Assembly (NCBI RefSeq): GCF_900109365.1
Contig: NZ_FNZR01000001.1
Coordinates: forward strand, 434,001 to 498,000
DNA: 64,000 bases
Source: Parapedobacter koreensis
Lineage (GTDB): Bacteria > Bacteroidota > Bacteroidia > Sphingobacteriales > Sphingobacteriaceae
Direction of reading: 5' to 3'
Shown here: positions 19,901 through 27,766 of the stretch, piece after piece
Numbering within the stretch: the stretch's first letter is position 1
Layout of the letters: each line of letters opens with the position of its first letter
The notes under the pieces: generated by a model
Database searches by the model: none
What the model was told of the DNA's origin: nothing
Seen by the model: the letters and a program-made list of their open reading frames with translations, nothing else
Made by a program: the position numbers and the translations under genes

Positions 19901-20208
19901 TCCAGTAGGTACGCCAGTACCTCTTCCACAGTCGTTTTTTCCAGCATCCGATCGGCTATCCGGATTTGGTCGAGCTTCAATTGCTCAGCATTGTAGGCAA
20001 ACTGCACGTCCTGCTTTTCCAATTGCTGGATGGCCGTCAGGGCATTGTCTCCCTCCAAACGGATATTCACCTTTTTTCGAAACTGTGCCGTTGCCTCTCC
20101 TGCGGAGAGCACTTCCGTCATCAGTATCATTATAAAAACCGCTAATGTGGATATTCTCATTACCTGTTTTAAATACAGTAGTAAACTATTCATTGATTCT
20201 TTTTCCAT
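16969..20208 (-). CDS. SusC-type TonB-dependent receptor with STN domain (module C)
   Basis: This 1079-residue receptor has a signal peptide, an STN domain (about 45-120), a regulatory domain (about 125-210), the junction DEVVVVGYGTQRKSD, a plug with AAIYGSRGANGVILVTT, and a barrel ending FGLNIDF. The TTG at 20223 is a poor start; ATG 20208 or 20193 precede the signal peptide. Its regulatory domain is nearly identical to that of receptor D, although the barrels belong to different classes. The VVGYG junction goes with the classical SusD partner. The 182 bp leader carries a predicted antisense RNA. Confidence 0.95.
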   Translation of the reverse strand: MEKESMNSLLLYLKQVMRISTLAVFIMILMTEVLSAGEATAQFRKKVNIRLEGDNALTAIQQLEKQDVQFAYNAEQLKLDQIRIADRMLEKTTVEEVLAYLLDHTDVMYEETNGFIILKRKQQPGRLVGHITDERGEPLAGASIRIVELNRSFSTDGDGYFTISLQPGIYTVEVNYISYQRQTKQGVNVGGNGTVTVDFTLRESLDALDEVVVVGYGTQRKSDITGAVASVPKDRLEMVPNLNIGQALQGTVPGVVFMQSVGGAAPSGDIMIRGRNSILASNAPLIILDGVPFNGQLMDINVNDVASIEVLKDASSAAIYGSRGANGVILVTTKKGASGQAVIAYDGKYAAQKPNMMPRYMSAEEFYQFKEIREPGKVTGSEQALYDAGAWTDWAELAIRDGSSNQHNLAVSGTINDTKYYLSGGYLKVNGQTINNSFERISSRVNVETKVAKWFTIGTNTQLTFDDGGNAPVSWSDLFATNPLTSAYDENGDLTIYPWPEFIDIANPLAPLNYEYFDKSFQVVANNFLQVDIPFVQGLSYRLNNGLRKRVDDSGVYRGRNTSEGLANRGSANTSRGIGDNILLENILTYQKDIGKHHIFATALYSYEENKGTVNGMEANGFPHDFLGWYAVGQADFVLPSYGYNKTVLISQMLRLNYAYDNRYLLTLTGRRDGYSGFGADNKWGLFPSVALGWNIHRESFFDQDAWVNELKLRASYGTNGNQAVAAYESISRLGEENSVTGGTSLPGYIPTKIGQGNLGWETSRTLNIGMDYGLWKGRVSGDVNLYNTHTFDLLLNRTISPVHGITSITQNIGKTDNRGVEFSVNATLIEKNDFGWMASGNVALNRNKIVSLYGELDAQGNEIDDVANAWFIGRPILVNYDFKFAGVWQLGEEAEAEQWEAQPGYAKIVDVDGSKSRTEADRMVIGQLDPKTTWGLTNTWTYKDIGLSVFMHGVHGITKQNALLQDASASSEVRRNVIKKNWWTPDNPTNEFYMNAVNVQAAPIYENASFIRIKDITLFYNFPERLSKTLGLNRLRVYAVGRNLFTFTEWSASDPELNFGRGNAPLAKEFVFGLNIDF

Positions 20209-20254
20209 TGAAACTACTTCCAAAGGACATCCTTGTTTATTGGCAAGACAGTCT

Positions 20255-20262
20255 TATCTTTG
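20255..20262 (+). promoter_or_regulatory. -7 box of predicted antisense RNA C
   Basis: TATCTTTG on the plus strand is a perfect TAnnTTTG match. A TTG (20233-20235) lies 19 nt upstream, matching the usual -33 spacing. No plus-strand gene lies downstream, only the predicted RNA. Confidence 0.55.
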
Positions 20263-20267
20263 CTATG

Positions 20268-20383
20268 GAAATAGTAGTTGTTAAAACGTAATTGCTATTC
20301 AGGGCCCGTGATGCGCTGCCAAACGTTTACTGGCCCAAATCCTTACCGGTATGGCGACGCCATCGCCTACCGGTTTATTTTTT
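20268..20383 (+). ncRNA. Predicted cis-antisense RNA opposite the module C susC leader
   Basis: About 115 nt, running against the fecR-susC spacer. The first hairpin is GGGCC (20302-20306) with GGCCC (20332-20336), enclosing GCTGCCAAACG. This is the weakest first stem of the set, though CGT/ACG inside it can also pair. The second hairpin is a strong terminator (20345-20383) ending 8 nt before the fecR stop. The 5' end is extrapolated from the promoter box. Confidence 0.55.
20345..20383 (+). terminator. Intrinsic terminator of antisense RNA C
   Basis: ACCGGTA plus GGCGA pair with TCGCC plus TACCGGT (12 bp, one bulged T), followed by TTATTTTTT on the plus strand. The minus strand has no U-tract after the hairpin. 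Confidence 0.7.
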
Positions 20384-20390
20384 CCTTAAC

Positions 20391-21365
20391 TTAAAATATC
20401 GTAATCGTGTCCCCCTCCTTTCTATACTGATTGCCGTGAACTTCGCAAATCGCCTTAATCAGGTCATCGATGGGCACGTCCCGGCTGAATTGGATGCTAT
20501 AGCGTTGTTTGGCGATCGTACCATCACCCGCACGAAGCCTCATGCCATGAGAATGGCGCAATACCACCGCCAGTTCATCAAATGATGCTTGCCGGAGACT
20601 TGTCTTACCTACCATCCATCCGTTGCTGTTTTCAGTTGCCACCTGTTGGATACTGGCCGTTTGCGTTGATTTGCGGTAGGTCAATTCGTCTCCCCGATGC
20701 AATACCCCCAATACAAGGCTATCTCCCTGCGACACTTCCACGCGCCCAGTCAATACGGATACCTGCATTTCATTGAGTTCCGCATATGCTTTCACATTGA
20801 AAGATGTACCCAGCACACGTGTGCTCAGTACGTCGGAATGGACGATAAAAGGTTTAGCCGTATCGGGCGTCACCTCAAAAAAAGCTTCTCCCTCTTCCAA
20901 TACCACTTCCCGGCTACCGGCCTGACCAAATGGGGTGTAGAAGCCCAGCTTACTTCCTGCATTCAGCCATACGGTGGTGCTGTCCGGTAATTGTACTTTT
21001 TTCAGCGTCCCTTGTTCCGCTGTCACCGCTACCCATTGCCTGTCTTTCTGCGACCGTGATGTTCCATCCCGTTGTGCCAGGTACCAAGCGCCAATTCCGA
21101 TAGCCATCATGACCACAGCTGCTGCGGCCATTCCCCGCAGCAAATACCGCCGCCCGGAACCGGCTGGCTGCATTTCATCGGGAGACAACCGGCGTTGGAT
21201 GCGCGCGTGCAATTCATTCCGGAGGGCCTTCTGCTGCTGCGCGTTTTTTTCGGGAAACACTTCGCCGAATGACGCATACCAGTCGTCTACTAATTTGGTT
21301 TCCTGCTCGGTAGTTTTCCCTGCACGATACTTCCGTAATAATCCTTTAAATAAATGTGGTCGCAC
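20391..21365 (-). CDS. FecR-family anti-sigma factor (module C)
   Basis: This 324-residue protein has a cytoplasmic region with LLRKYRAGKTTEQE (9-22), a membrane helix (about 78-96), a periplasmic FecR domain (about 115-220, with LPDSTTVWLNAGSKL and VLGTSFNV) and a DUF4974 domain (about 250-324). The start is GTG at 21365; no ATG is available before the conserved N-terminal helix. It lies 57 bp after the sigma stop. It should hold the module C sigma factor until receptor C signals through its STN domain. Confidence 0.94.
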   Translation of the reverse strand: MRPHLFKGLLRKYRAGKTTEQETKLVDDWYASFGEVFPEKNAQQQKALRNELHARIQRRLSPDEMQPAGSGRRYLLRGMAAAAVVMMAIGIGAWYLAQRDGTSRSQKDRQWVAVTAEQGTLKKVQLPDSTTVWLNAGSKLGFYTPFGQAGSREVVLEEGEAFFEVTPDTAKPFIVHSDVLSTRVLGTSFNVKAYAELNEMQVSVLTGRVEVSQGDSLVLGVLHRGDELTYRKSTQTASIQQVATENSNGWMVGKTSLRQASFDELAVVLRHSHGMRLRAGDGTIAKQRYSIQFSRDVPIDDLIKAICEVHGNQYRKEGDTITIF

Positions 21366-21422
21366 GTATTCGTCTTTTACGGATACGTCTGCCGGAAGGG
21401 CCGGAATTACTTCTACAAATGG

Positions 21423-22037
21423 TTATTTATTTGTTAACAAATCGTGAATCACCTGAAGAAAGGTGATCAAGATGGGCATCGCGTTGTCTTGGAATCGATG
21501 AGGCAGGTTTTTGCGCAGGCGCTTGGAGGCTTCGGTGAGCAAGTTGCTCACGGTCTGTTCGGCGAGGTTCAGGCGTTTCGCGATGTCCGGGGTACTGAGG
21601 TTATCGAGCTTCAATAGGAAAGACTTGCGCATATTGTCCGGCATTTTCTCCAGTTCATCTTCCAAAATGTCTTCCACTTCCTGATACGACCACGCATCAT
21701 CCGACTGCCGGAGGAAGGCCTCCATCTGGCCGAGCACATATGCAAATACCCGTTGTTTGACTTGCTCGGATTGGAAATAGTCAATCAACCGGTTTTTCAA
21801 CGCTCCGGTGAGGTATTGTCCGACTCCTGTACGGATGGTAATGTCCTTCCGCCGCTCCCAGAAGCTCACGAAGACATCCTGCACAATATCTTTGGCTACG
21901 GCTTCATCCTTGGTGCGGCTCCATGCGATGGCGTAAAGCTTTTCCCAATGCCCAAGGTAGAGCCGATCAAACAGCTTCCTGTCGTCCTGTTGCCGGACGG
22001 CTTCCCACCACCTAAGTTCCAGCGTCTGATCCATCAT
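21423..22037 (-). CDS. ECF sigma factor (module C)
   Basis: This FecI-like sigma factor is about 204 residues long from the ATG at 22037 (MMDQTLELRWWEAV). A TTG at 22058 is in frame but falls inside the TACCTTTG promoter box, so it cannot be the start of a transcript from that box. Region 2 includes AKDIVQDVFVSFWERR and region 4 includes STPDIAKRLNLAEQTVSNL. Its fecR follows. It is preceded by the hicB stop at 22086, with only a promoter-sized gap. Confidence 0.93.
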   Translation of the reverse strand: MMDQTLELRWWEAVRQQDDRKLFDRLYLGHWEKLYAIAWSRTKDEAVAKDIVQDVFVSFWERRKDITIRTGVGQYLTGALKNRLIDYFQSEQVKQRVFAYVLGQMEAFLRQSDDAWSYQEVEDILEDELEKMPDNMRKSFLLKLDNLSTPDIAKRLNLAEQTVSNLLTEASKRLRKNLPHRFQDNAMPILITFLQVIHDLLTNK

Positions 22038-22055
22038 GTAAGACGATTGTCTTGA

Positions 22056-22063
22056 CAAAGGTA
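22056..22063 (-). promoter_or_regulatory. -7 box of module C sigma gene
   Basis: The minus strand reads TACCTTTG, a perfect TAnnTTTG box, 18 nt before the ATG at 22037. A CATTAAG element (plus strand 22074-22080) lies just upstream, with relatives before the E, F and G sigma genes. Confidence 0.55.
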
Positions 22064-22085
22064 GATTTACAACATTAAGCCATTA

Positions 22086-22472
22086 TTAAATCTCTCGCAT
22101 TGGTGATTGGGTCAGGTTATCACTTGAGAGCATATCCTGGTGTTTGACGGCATAGGCAATAGCTGCTTTGACCAGATCGTTGAGTGATATGTGCCGCTGC
22201 GATGCAACGATTGACGCTTCTTTATGAAGCTCGCTGGGAATACGTACATTAAAGCTTCCCTTAAACGTTTTCTGAGGTTGTTTTCCAATGGCCTCACAGG
22301 TAGCGATGTAATCGTCAACCGCTTCATGGAATGCCTGTTTTAATTCAGTTGTAGATGCTGCCTCGTAAGTGACCAAATCGTTTATTCCGATGATTTTGCC
22401 ATGCAGTACCTCATCGTCGGCACTGTAGGAAACTGTGCCATAATAGTCTTTGTATGCCAATACGTCTTTCAT
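22086..22472 (-). CDS. hicB: HicB-family antitoxin
   Basis: This 128-residue protein has a partially degraded RNase-H-like HicB fold (about 1-70) and a C-terminal ribbon-helix-helix DNA-binding segment (about 73-108, SFNVRIPSELHKEA...SLNDLVKAAI). It should bind and neutralise the HicA toxin and repress its own operon. Its ATG overlaps the hicA stop by 4 bp (ATGA), so translation is coupled in the order toxin then antitoxin, the usual order for this family. It lies between modules C and D and has no visible link to nutrient uptake. Confidence 0.9.
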   Translation of the reverse strand: MKDVLAYKDYYGTVSYSADDEVLHGKIIGINDLVTYEAASTTELKQAFHEAVDDYIATCEAIGKQPQKTFKGSFNVRIPSELHKEASIVASQRHISLNDLVKAAIAYAVKHQDMLSSDNLTQSPMREI

Positions 22473-22753
22473 AATTTGTGCCCCAGTTTTTTTAACACGG
22501 CGATAGCTTCCTCAATAGCGTACCGCTTCATAATATTTTGCGGATGCGGTTTGTGTAAGCTGATGACATTTTTGTTGTCATCAACAAACTTTCTACGCGA
22601 ACCGCCTGTTTTTCCTGTCTTTAACTCATTGAAGCCGAAGTATGCCATTACTTTAACGAACTCATCCCAGGTGAAATCCTTAGGAATCTCAGCAAATCGT
22701 TTTATGGCTTTTTCTGAACGGCTCAATAGTTTGCGACTATAATATAGTTGCAA
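22469..22753 (-). CDS. hicA: HicA-family toxin (mRNA interferase), non-ATG start
   Basis: This protein of up to 94 residues has the dsRNA-binding-like HicA fold: PKDFTWDEFVKVM (24-36), TGGSRRKF (49-56), and SLHKPHPQN (65-73). It should cleave translated mRNA when free of HicB. No ATG exists in frame before the conserved core; the start is a TTG at 22753 or 22726. At the position where many HicA toxins carry the catalytic His (GSH), this one has Arg (GSRRKF). The downstream LHKPHP motif is intact. Whether it is active is uncertain. Confidence 0.86.
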   Translation of the reverse strand: MQLYYSRKLLSRSEKAIKRFAEIPKDFTWDEFVKVMAYFGFNELKTGKTGGSRRKFVDDNKNVISLHKPHPQNIMKRYAIEEAIAVLKKLGHKL

Positions 22754-22797
22754 ATTTAAATAAAGTTCTGTTTATATGCAAGTTACATTGGATTATA

Positions 22798-23976
22798 TTA
22801 GCGGTCGCCTTTCCTCAACTCCAACTGGTCAAACACCTGACCGTCGATATCGATGGCCTGGAAATGCAACTCATCGCCCGCTGCGCGCACATAGCCAAAG
22901 TGATGCCCGTATTTGATTTTATTGGTAAACCAAGAACGCAGTGGTGCGGGTGTCTCAAGCCCCCCGCCGTTGCCTCCCACCTGAATATAAATCGTCCCGT
23001 TTTGATTGTCTACCCGATTGTTTCGAAGTGGCCAGGTCCGTTCATACGTGTGGACATGTCCATAAAACACCAAATCGACATTATATTTATCATACAATGC
23101 GGGCAGGTGAGCGAGGCGATGGATGCCCAAGGTCGATTTGCTTACACGGGTGTCGCCATGGTCGTCGTTGTCAGAAGAATAAATACAATGGTGCTGGGCC
23201 ACAATCCTCCATTTAGCAGTAGAAGGCTTAGCCAACTCGGCCTCCAATGCATTGTAATTTTCACTACCTGCCGATAAATCCTGGTTGGAATCGAACAGGA
23301 TAATCTGCACATTGCCATAGGTCACGGCATAGACCCTTTTCCCTTCCGGATGGCCAAGGTATTTATGGAAAGCAGGTGCATCGCGCTCATGGTTGCCAAG
23401 TGTGGCATATACGGCATACTTGCTCATGAAGGGTTGGCCCTGAGGCAGGAACTGCCCTATCCAGTCACTAAGCCGATGCCCATTGTCTACCTGATCGCCG
23501 GCATGGATGGCAAAGTTAGGCCGCTCTGCCTCGGCCACAGTAGCAATCTTGCCCCATACATTGGGATTGGGCCGCCCCTGTGAATCGGTGAAAACGATGA
23601 AGCCAACGGGTTCGTCGTCTTTTACGGCAGTTTTGAATGGATAAATATCGCTATACAGGGTGTCTCCTTGCTGACTCACACTCACCGTCCGATAGAAGTA
23701 TTCGGTCGATACCTGCAATCCGGTCAGGTGTACCGTGTGGAAGACCGTGTCGGAGCTGGCTTCGCTCCTGAGCGACAGATTGGGTGCCTTTGCATCAAAC
23801 TCGGCAGGGCCATACTGCACCCAGCCGGCAGTGGGCTGTGCTGTTTCCCACTTGACATCCATGCTGGTCTGTGTAGCCCATTGCAAATAAGGGAGGACAA
23901 CAAAGGTAGGTTGTTCAGCGGCCACACCATATTGGAATGTTGCCAATAATAGCACCAATTGAATCATACGTTTCAT
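22798..23976 (-). CDS. Secreted purple-acid-phosphatase-like metallophosphoesterase (module D, second enzyme)
   Basis: This 392-residue exported enzyme has a signal peptide (about 1-20, ending GVAA), an N-terminal fibronectin-like domain typical of purple acid phosphatases (about 24-118) and a metallophosphoesterase domain. Metal ligands visible are D131 (FTDSQG), D161 (HAGDQVDNG), N195/H196/E197 (LGNHE), H262/H263 (AQHHC) and H307/H309 (GHVH, followed by TYERTWP). The tyrosine that follows GD in true purple acid phosphatases is missing (GDQVD), so it may not be a purple Fe enzyme. A GTG at 23982 is possible, but ATG 23976 fits the signal peptide. A terminator upstream (24122-24154) suggests partly separate transcription. 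Confidence 0.9.
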   Translation of the reverse strand: MKRMIQLVLLLATFQYGVAAEQPTFVVLPYLQWATQTSMDVKWETAQPTAGWVQYGPAEFDAKAPNLSLRSEASSDTVFHTVHLTGLQVSTEYFYRTVSVSQQGDTLYSDIYPFKTAVKDDEPVGFIVFTDSQGRPNPNVWGKIATVAEAERPNFAIHAGDQVDNGHRLSDWIGQFLPQGQPFMSKYAVYATLGNHERDAPAFHKYLGHPEGKRVYAVTYGNVQIILFDSNQDLSAGSENYNALEAELAKPSTAKWRIVAQHHCIYSSDNDDHGDTRVSKSTLGIHRLAHLPALYDKYNVDLVFYGHVHTYERTWPLRNNRVDNQNGTIYIQVGGNGGGLETPAPLRSWFTNKIKYGHHFGYVRAAGDELHFQAIDIDGQVFDQLELRKGDR

Positions 23977-24121
23977 ATACACTAATAAATTAAAATACTT
24001 TTCGTCCAGATTGTTTCATTCGTTTGTTTAGCAATAGTAAACATCTGCTATGAAAACCAAGCATACAGGCTATTAACAAATCGTGAAGCGTACAAAAAGG
24101 AGAAAAAGTCTATCCGAAAAC

Positions 24122-24154
24122 AGCGTGAGTACAGTGCAGCACCGTACTCACGCT
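24122..24154 (-). terminator. Terminator between the two module D phosphatase genes
   Basis: AGCGTGAGTAC (24122-24132) and GTACTCACGCT (24144-24154) form a perfect 11 bp stem. On the minus strand GTTTTC follows. It lies 36-68 nt after the stop of the upstream phosphatase. Confidence 0.65.
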
Positions 24155-24189
24155 TTCCAACTAATTAATGGAGATGGTGCAAAAGACGA

Positions 24190-25989
24190 TTATGGTTTTA
24201 CCAGTTGAAATTTGTCGATAACCGCTCCGTCGTTACTTTTCGACAGAAAATCAAGGTTATTGCCGTTTATTTCAATGATCTGATACTGCCCGCCCTTAAA
24301 TGAATACGTGACGTTATAGTTGGATGACGGTACGCGTTCACTTTCGTTTCCCTTCACGACCATCGAAGCAACATAAACGGTCCCTTTTCCGGTTGTGTTC
24401 ATTACCTCATTGCCAAATATGGGATACGAGCGAAAATATTGGTGGATGTGTCCCGATAATACCAAATCTATCCCGTACTTGTCGAACAGCGGTCCCCACC
24501 ATGCACGAAGCTGTGGTGAGTAACGATCGGAATGATACGGTGGGAAATGCATCATGACAATTTTCCATTTTTCGGTTGCCTTGTTCATCTCTCCGTCGAG
24601 CCAACATTTAACTTTCTCAGCACTTCCTCCAGTAACGTCGATTACAATGAAACGCGCATCTCCGTAAGTGAATGAATAATTACGTTCGGGGGTCAGGCCG
24701 CAGCCGGAATTTTCGGGCAGCCTGAAAAGCTGCGTGTAGAGTTCCGGCGGAAGCCCATCTTGGCTGTCGTGATTACCCAACACAGGCATATAGGACATGT
24801 TTGCGAACACTTCCTTGCCCAGATAAAGTTGCCTATCCCATTCATTGCGGAACAAACCTGTGTTGACGTGATCGCCGGTATGGGTTAAGAATGCCGCATC
24901 CGGGCATGCTTTGAAAGCCTGTTCCAACGTAGGCTTTACGATATCGGCATTGTGGGTATCGCCAATGTAAATAAATTTGAACGGTGTGTCTTTCTTGTCA
25001 GGAGCAGTTGTAAATGTATACATTTCGCTGCTCGTGCCCTGCTGCTTACTCACCACTTTGTAATCATACTTCGTACCCGGAGTCAATCCGGTAAGGTTGA
25101 CTCCCCAGTGATTGACCTCCATATCATTGCTGATGTAAACGTCTTTAAGGCGAAGCGGAGTTCCTGCTGCCTCTTGTGCATTGTTTTCCGATGCGCCATG
25201 CTTCCAGTACTTGACATACCCGTCGGTTACGGCCGTATTCGTTCGCCATTGCACGGCTTGCGTAGTAGTGGGGTCGCCCTCCCACGACAGCACCACCTCA
25301 TCGGGAGTTGTGGACGACGGGTGCATGGTCGGGCGGAAGCTATTCACCATACTGGCTTCCCGGGCACGACCACGGATGGTGGTAAACAGGGTGTGCCCTT
25401 CCAATTCGTCGGGCAGCTCCTGTAGGGTCAAGCTGGGCCAGTCGTTATACGTATATGCGCCCTTTTCCATGTTGATAACGGGCCATTGATTCGGGTAGAC
25501 ATCCGTGATGTTCAGCTCCGAGCCTTTCGCTACGGGCCCAATCGTCACAAAATAGACTACTCGTTGGAGGTCAAAACCATTGATTCCCAGGTTTACTTTC
25601 CCCGCAGGAACTTGTTTTTGCCACACCTCATAGTCGTAACTATCGTTACTAACGGTTTTTCCGGTATTTGTAAAACCACTTTCTTCCAGCCAAAATGGAA
25701 CTGTTTTCTGGCCCTTGAACCGCATGATGGACACGATCGCAGGCTTATCGACCGTGAATACCCAACTATTATTGGCGAAAACATGCTTCTCTTCCTCTGT
25801 GATAAAGTTCATCACAAACTCATCGTCCAGACTAGCTAAGCGCTCCTTCGGCTCCTGTTGGATAAGACGCTCCAATACCTGATCCCTCACTTCGGCAACG
25901 GGTATGAAAGCCTCTTGCTGTTTATTGGCATTGGCGCTGCACGCCGAGAGCAGTATCAAAACTGCGAGATATCGAAAAAAAGTATTCAT
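24190..25989 (-). CDS. Purple-acid-phosphatase-like lipoprotein phosphoesterase (module D, first enzyme)
   Basis: This is a 599-residue lipoprotein (lipobox LLSAC, Cys17). Residues about 25-215 form an N-terminal region I do not recognise. A purple-acid-phosphatase N-terminal domain follows (about 220-330, RPTMHPSSTTPDEVVLSW), then the catalytic domain with D344/H346 (IGDTH), D373 (TGDHVN), N406/H407/D408 (LGNHD), H481 (MMHFPPYH) and H514/H516 (SGHIH). The tyrosine after GD is again absent. It starts 37 bp after the susD stop, so it belongs to the D operon. Anchoring in a membrane suggests it acts next to the receptor. Substrate unknown; phosphomonoester hydrolysis is the family expectation. 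Confidence 0.92.
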   Translation of the reverse strand: MNTFFRYLAVLILLSACSANANKQQEAFIPVAEVRDQVLERLIQQEPKERLASLDDEFVMNFITEEEKHVFANNSWVFTVDKPAIVSIMRFKGQKTVPFWLEESGFTNTGKTVSNDSYDYEVWQKQVPAGKVNLGINGFDLQRVVYFVTIGPVAKGSELNITDVYPNQWPVINMEKGAYTYNDWPSLTLQELPDELEGHTLFTTIRGRAREASMVNSFRPTMHPSSTTPDEVVLSWEGDPTTTQAVQWRTNTAVTDGYVKYWKHGASENNAQEAAGTPLRLKDVYISNDMEVNHWGVNLTGLTPGTKYDYKVVSKQQGTSSEMYTFTTAPDKKDTPFKFIYIGDTHNADIVKPTLEQAFKACPDAAFLTHTGDHVNTGLFRNEWDRQLYLGKEVFANMSYMPVLGNHDSQDGLPPELYTQLFRLPENSGCGLTPERNYSFTYGDARFIVIDVTGGSAEKVKCWLDGEMNKATEKWKIVMMHFPPYHSDRYSPQLRAWWGPLFDKYGIDLVLSGHIHQYFRSYPIFGNEVMNTTGKGTVYVASMVVKGNESERVPSSNYNVTYSFKGGQYQIIEINGNNLDFLSKSNDGAVIDKFQLVKP

Positions 25990-26026
25990 TTCAATTTTTG
26001 TTTAGTATAACATTACAAAACACATG

Positions 26027-27748
26027 TTACCAGGGCTTGCCGGTACCTTGCAACAGCCACATTTTTGACCATGCACTGTTCTTTTTCAATACAGGAAACG
26101 CTTCGTTGTCAGGTTCTTCGAGCGAATAACGTGTATCTTCAAAATTTGGCAATGCTTCCCTTAATTTTTCAGCATTAGTTGTCTCTTCATTAGTGGGATA
26201 ATACAATCTGACGGGCATTACATCCCTTTTAGCTCTCATGCCGACGGTTTCAAATACAGGATACCCTGTTCTTCTCCAGTCGAACCACGATTCACATGCG
26301 GCGCTCCAACTGGCTACCCATTTTTGTGTAATGATCTGTTCCAATGTGTTGGCAAACGCCGCACCGGGTTGGACAATATAGGCGGCGTAATCGGCGGCCA
26401 CACCCCACGCTTCAAAAGAGGTCCTTATCGCATCGTTGTAGTGGGATTCGGCATTGCCGCCCCATCCTTTCAATGCGATCTCGGCAAGGTCGAAGTGAAC
26501 CTCGGAAGCAGACAACATTCTTGATTTCAACAATTCATGAGAAGCCAGTTTGTAAATATCATTCAGCATCGAACAATGGGGGTTCGGTCTTCCCTGATAC
26601 GTTGACGGGCTCAGGTTATAGGCGAACAGGGAAATATCTGTCCAGTTGGGGGGCATTCCGATAAAATCGAGGTTATAGTTGACAGGTTCATCGTATTTTT
26701 CAATGTAATCATCCACAATTCCCTTGCCGATCACACGACATCTTACCGTCGTTGTCTCTCCATTGATCGTGAAGACAACATCTTCTACATTATCGTATGT
26801 GTCGCTTTTACTTTCGTCGAGATGCAGTGGCAACTCGACCCGGTTTGCCCATACACCCAACCTGGGGTCGTTATATTGCCGCATCTCCTCGACCAACGTA
26901 GCACACATTTTTCTTCTATGGTAATCGGAGCTCAGATCGGTATTTCCGACAATGTTGGTGGGCCATGAACTCGACGGATTGTTTCCGGTGTAGGCAAAAG
27001 CGGCTTCGTCCGCAACCTCCAAAATAAGGGGATAGGTGGCAGGATCTCCCAATATTTTACGGATATTTTCCTGGGCGAATGACGGATCTTTTTCCGAAAG
27101 TCTCAAACTATACCTGATCGACAACGAATTGGCAAACTTACGCCATTTAGATGCGTCGCCGGCGTAGAGAATATCCTGACCGTTATTGATCGTGTTATAT
27201 GCACCCTGGTCTTTTGACAACAGGGTATTTGCCTGATCGAGGTAATCGAGTATACCCTTGTAAATATCGAATTGCGAATCGTATTTGGGGTTCATGATTC
27301 CTTCGTCGTTCCGGAGCGCCTCCGAAAAAGGCGCATCGCCCCACAAATCGGCAATATAACCGAAATTATAGGCCATCATGACCAGGGCCGTTCCTCTGAA
27401 AAAGTCATTGTTCGTTTCTTCCGCCTTATGCAACATTTCTTTGGAATCACTGAGGTTCTGGTAGAGGCTTTGCCAAACTCCGTTATGGCTTGAACTTTGC
27501 CATCCAAAATCATTATGACCACCCGACCAGCCGTCTTTTTGGGTGTGTTGCATCACGCCGGAAATATCACCGAATCCTAAATTTGTGACTGCAATGCCGC
27601 TTCTGCTTATCACTGTCGGCAATAGATGGCTGGGATTTGCGATCGAAGGGGCAATCCCGTTGGGGTCGATGTTCATCTCATCGAGGTCTTTGCACGATGT
27701 GATGAAAAGACCTATTAAAAACATTAATATGATACCGTATGCTTTCAT
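26027..27748 (-). CDS. SusD-like outer-membrane lipoprotein, SusD-like_2 class (module D)
   Basis: This 573-residue lipoprotein has the lipobox LFITSC (Cys19 from ATG 27748; the in-frame TTG at 27754 is less likely). The mature N-terminus LDEMNIDPNGIAPSIANP is typical of the SusD-like_2 family. Further landmarks are the helical segment AYNFGYIADLWGDAPFSEAL and the C-terminal WFDWRRTGYP. It starts 18 bp after susC and is followed by two phosphatase genes, suggesting an organophosphate ligand by inference. It is longer than the other two members of this class here (486-487 residues), mainly in the C-terminal third. Confidence 0.94.
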   Translation of the reverse strand: MKAYGIILMFLIGLFITSCKDLDEMNIDPNGIAPSIANPSHLLPTVISRSGIAVTNLGFGDISGVMQHTQKDGWSGGHNDFGWQSSSHNGVWQSLYQNLSDSKEMLHKAEETNNDFFRGTALVMMAYNFGYIADLWGDAPFSEALRNDEGIMNPKYDSQFDIYKGILDYLDQANTLLSKDQGAYNTINNGQDILYAGDASKWRKFANSLSIRYSLRLSEKDPSFAQENIRKILGDPATYPLILEVADEAAFAYTGNNPSSSWPTNIVGNTDLSSDYHRRKMCATLVEEMRQYNDPRLGVWANRVELPLHLDESKSDTYDNVEDVVFTINGETTTVRCRVIGKGIVDDYIEKYDEPVNYNLDFIGMPPNWTDISLFAYNLSPSTYQGRPNPHCSMLNDIYKLASHELLKSRMLSASEVHFDLAEIALKGWGGNAESHYNDAIRTSFEAWGVAADYAAYIVQPGAAFANTLEQIITQKWVASWSAACESWFDWRRTGYPVFETVGMRAKRDVMPVRLYYPTNEETTNAEKLREALPNFEDTRYSLEEPDNEAFPVLKKNSAWSKMWLLQGTGKPW

Positions 27749-27766
27749 TGTCAACCAAGTAAAGTG

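Noticed and set aside
20345-20374. Strong hairpin after fecR C, considered as a terminator of the sigma-fecR transcript
   Set aside because: On the minus strand no U-tract follows it; the U-tract is on the plus strand, as in the other antisense elements.
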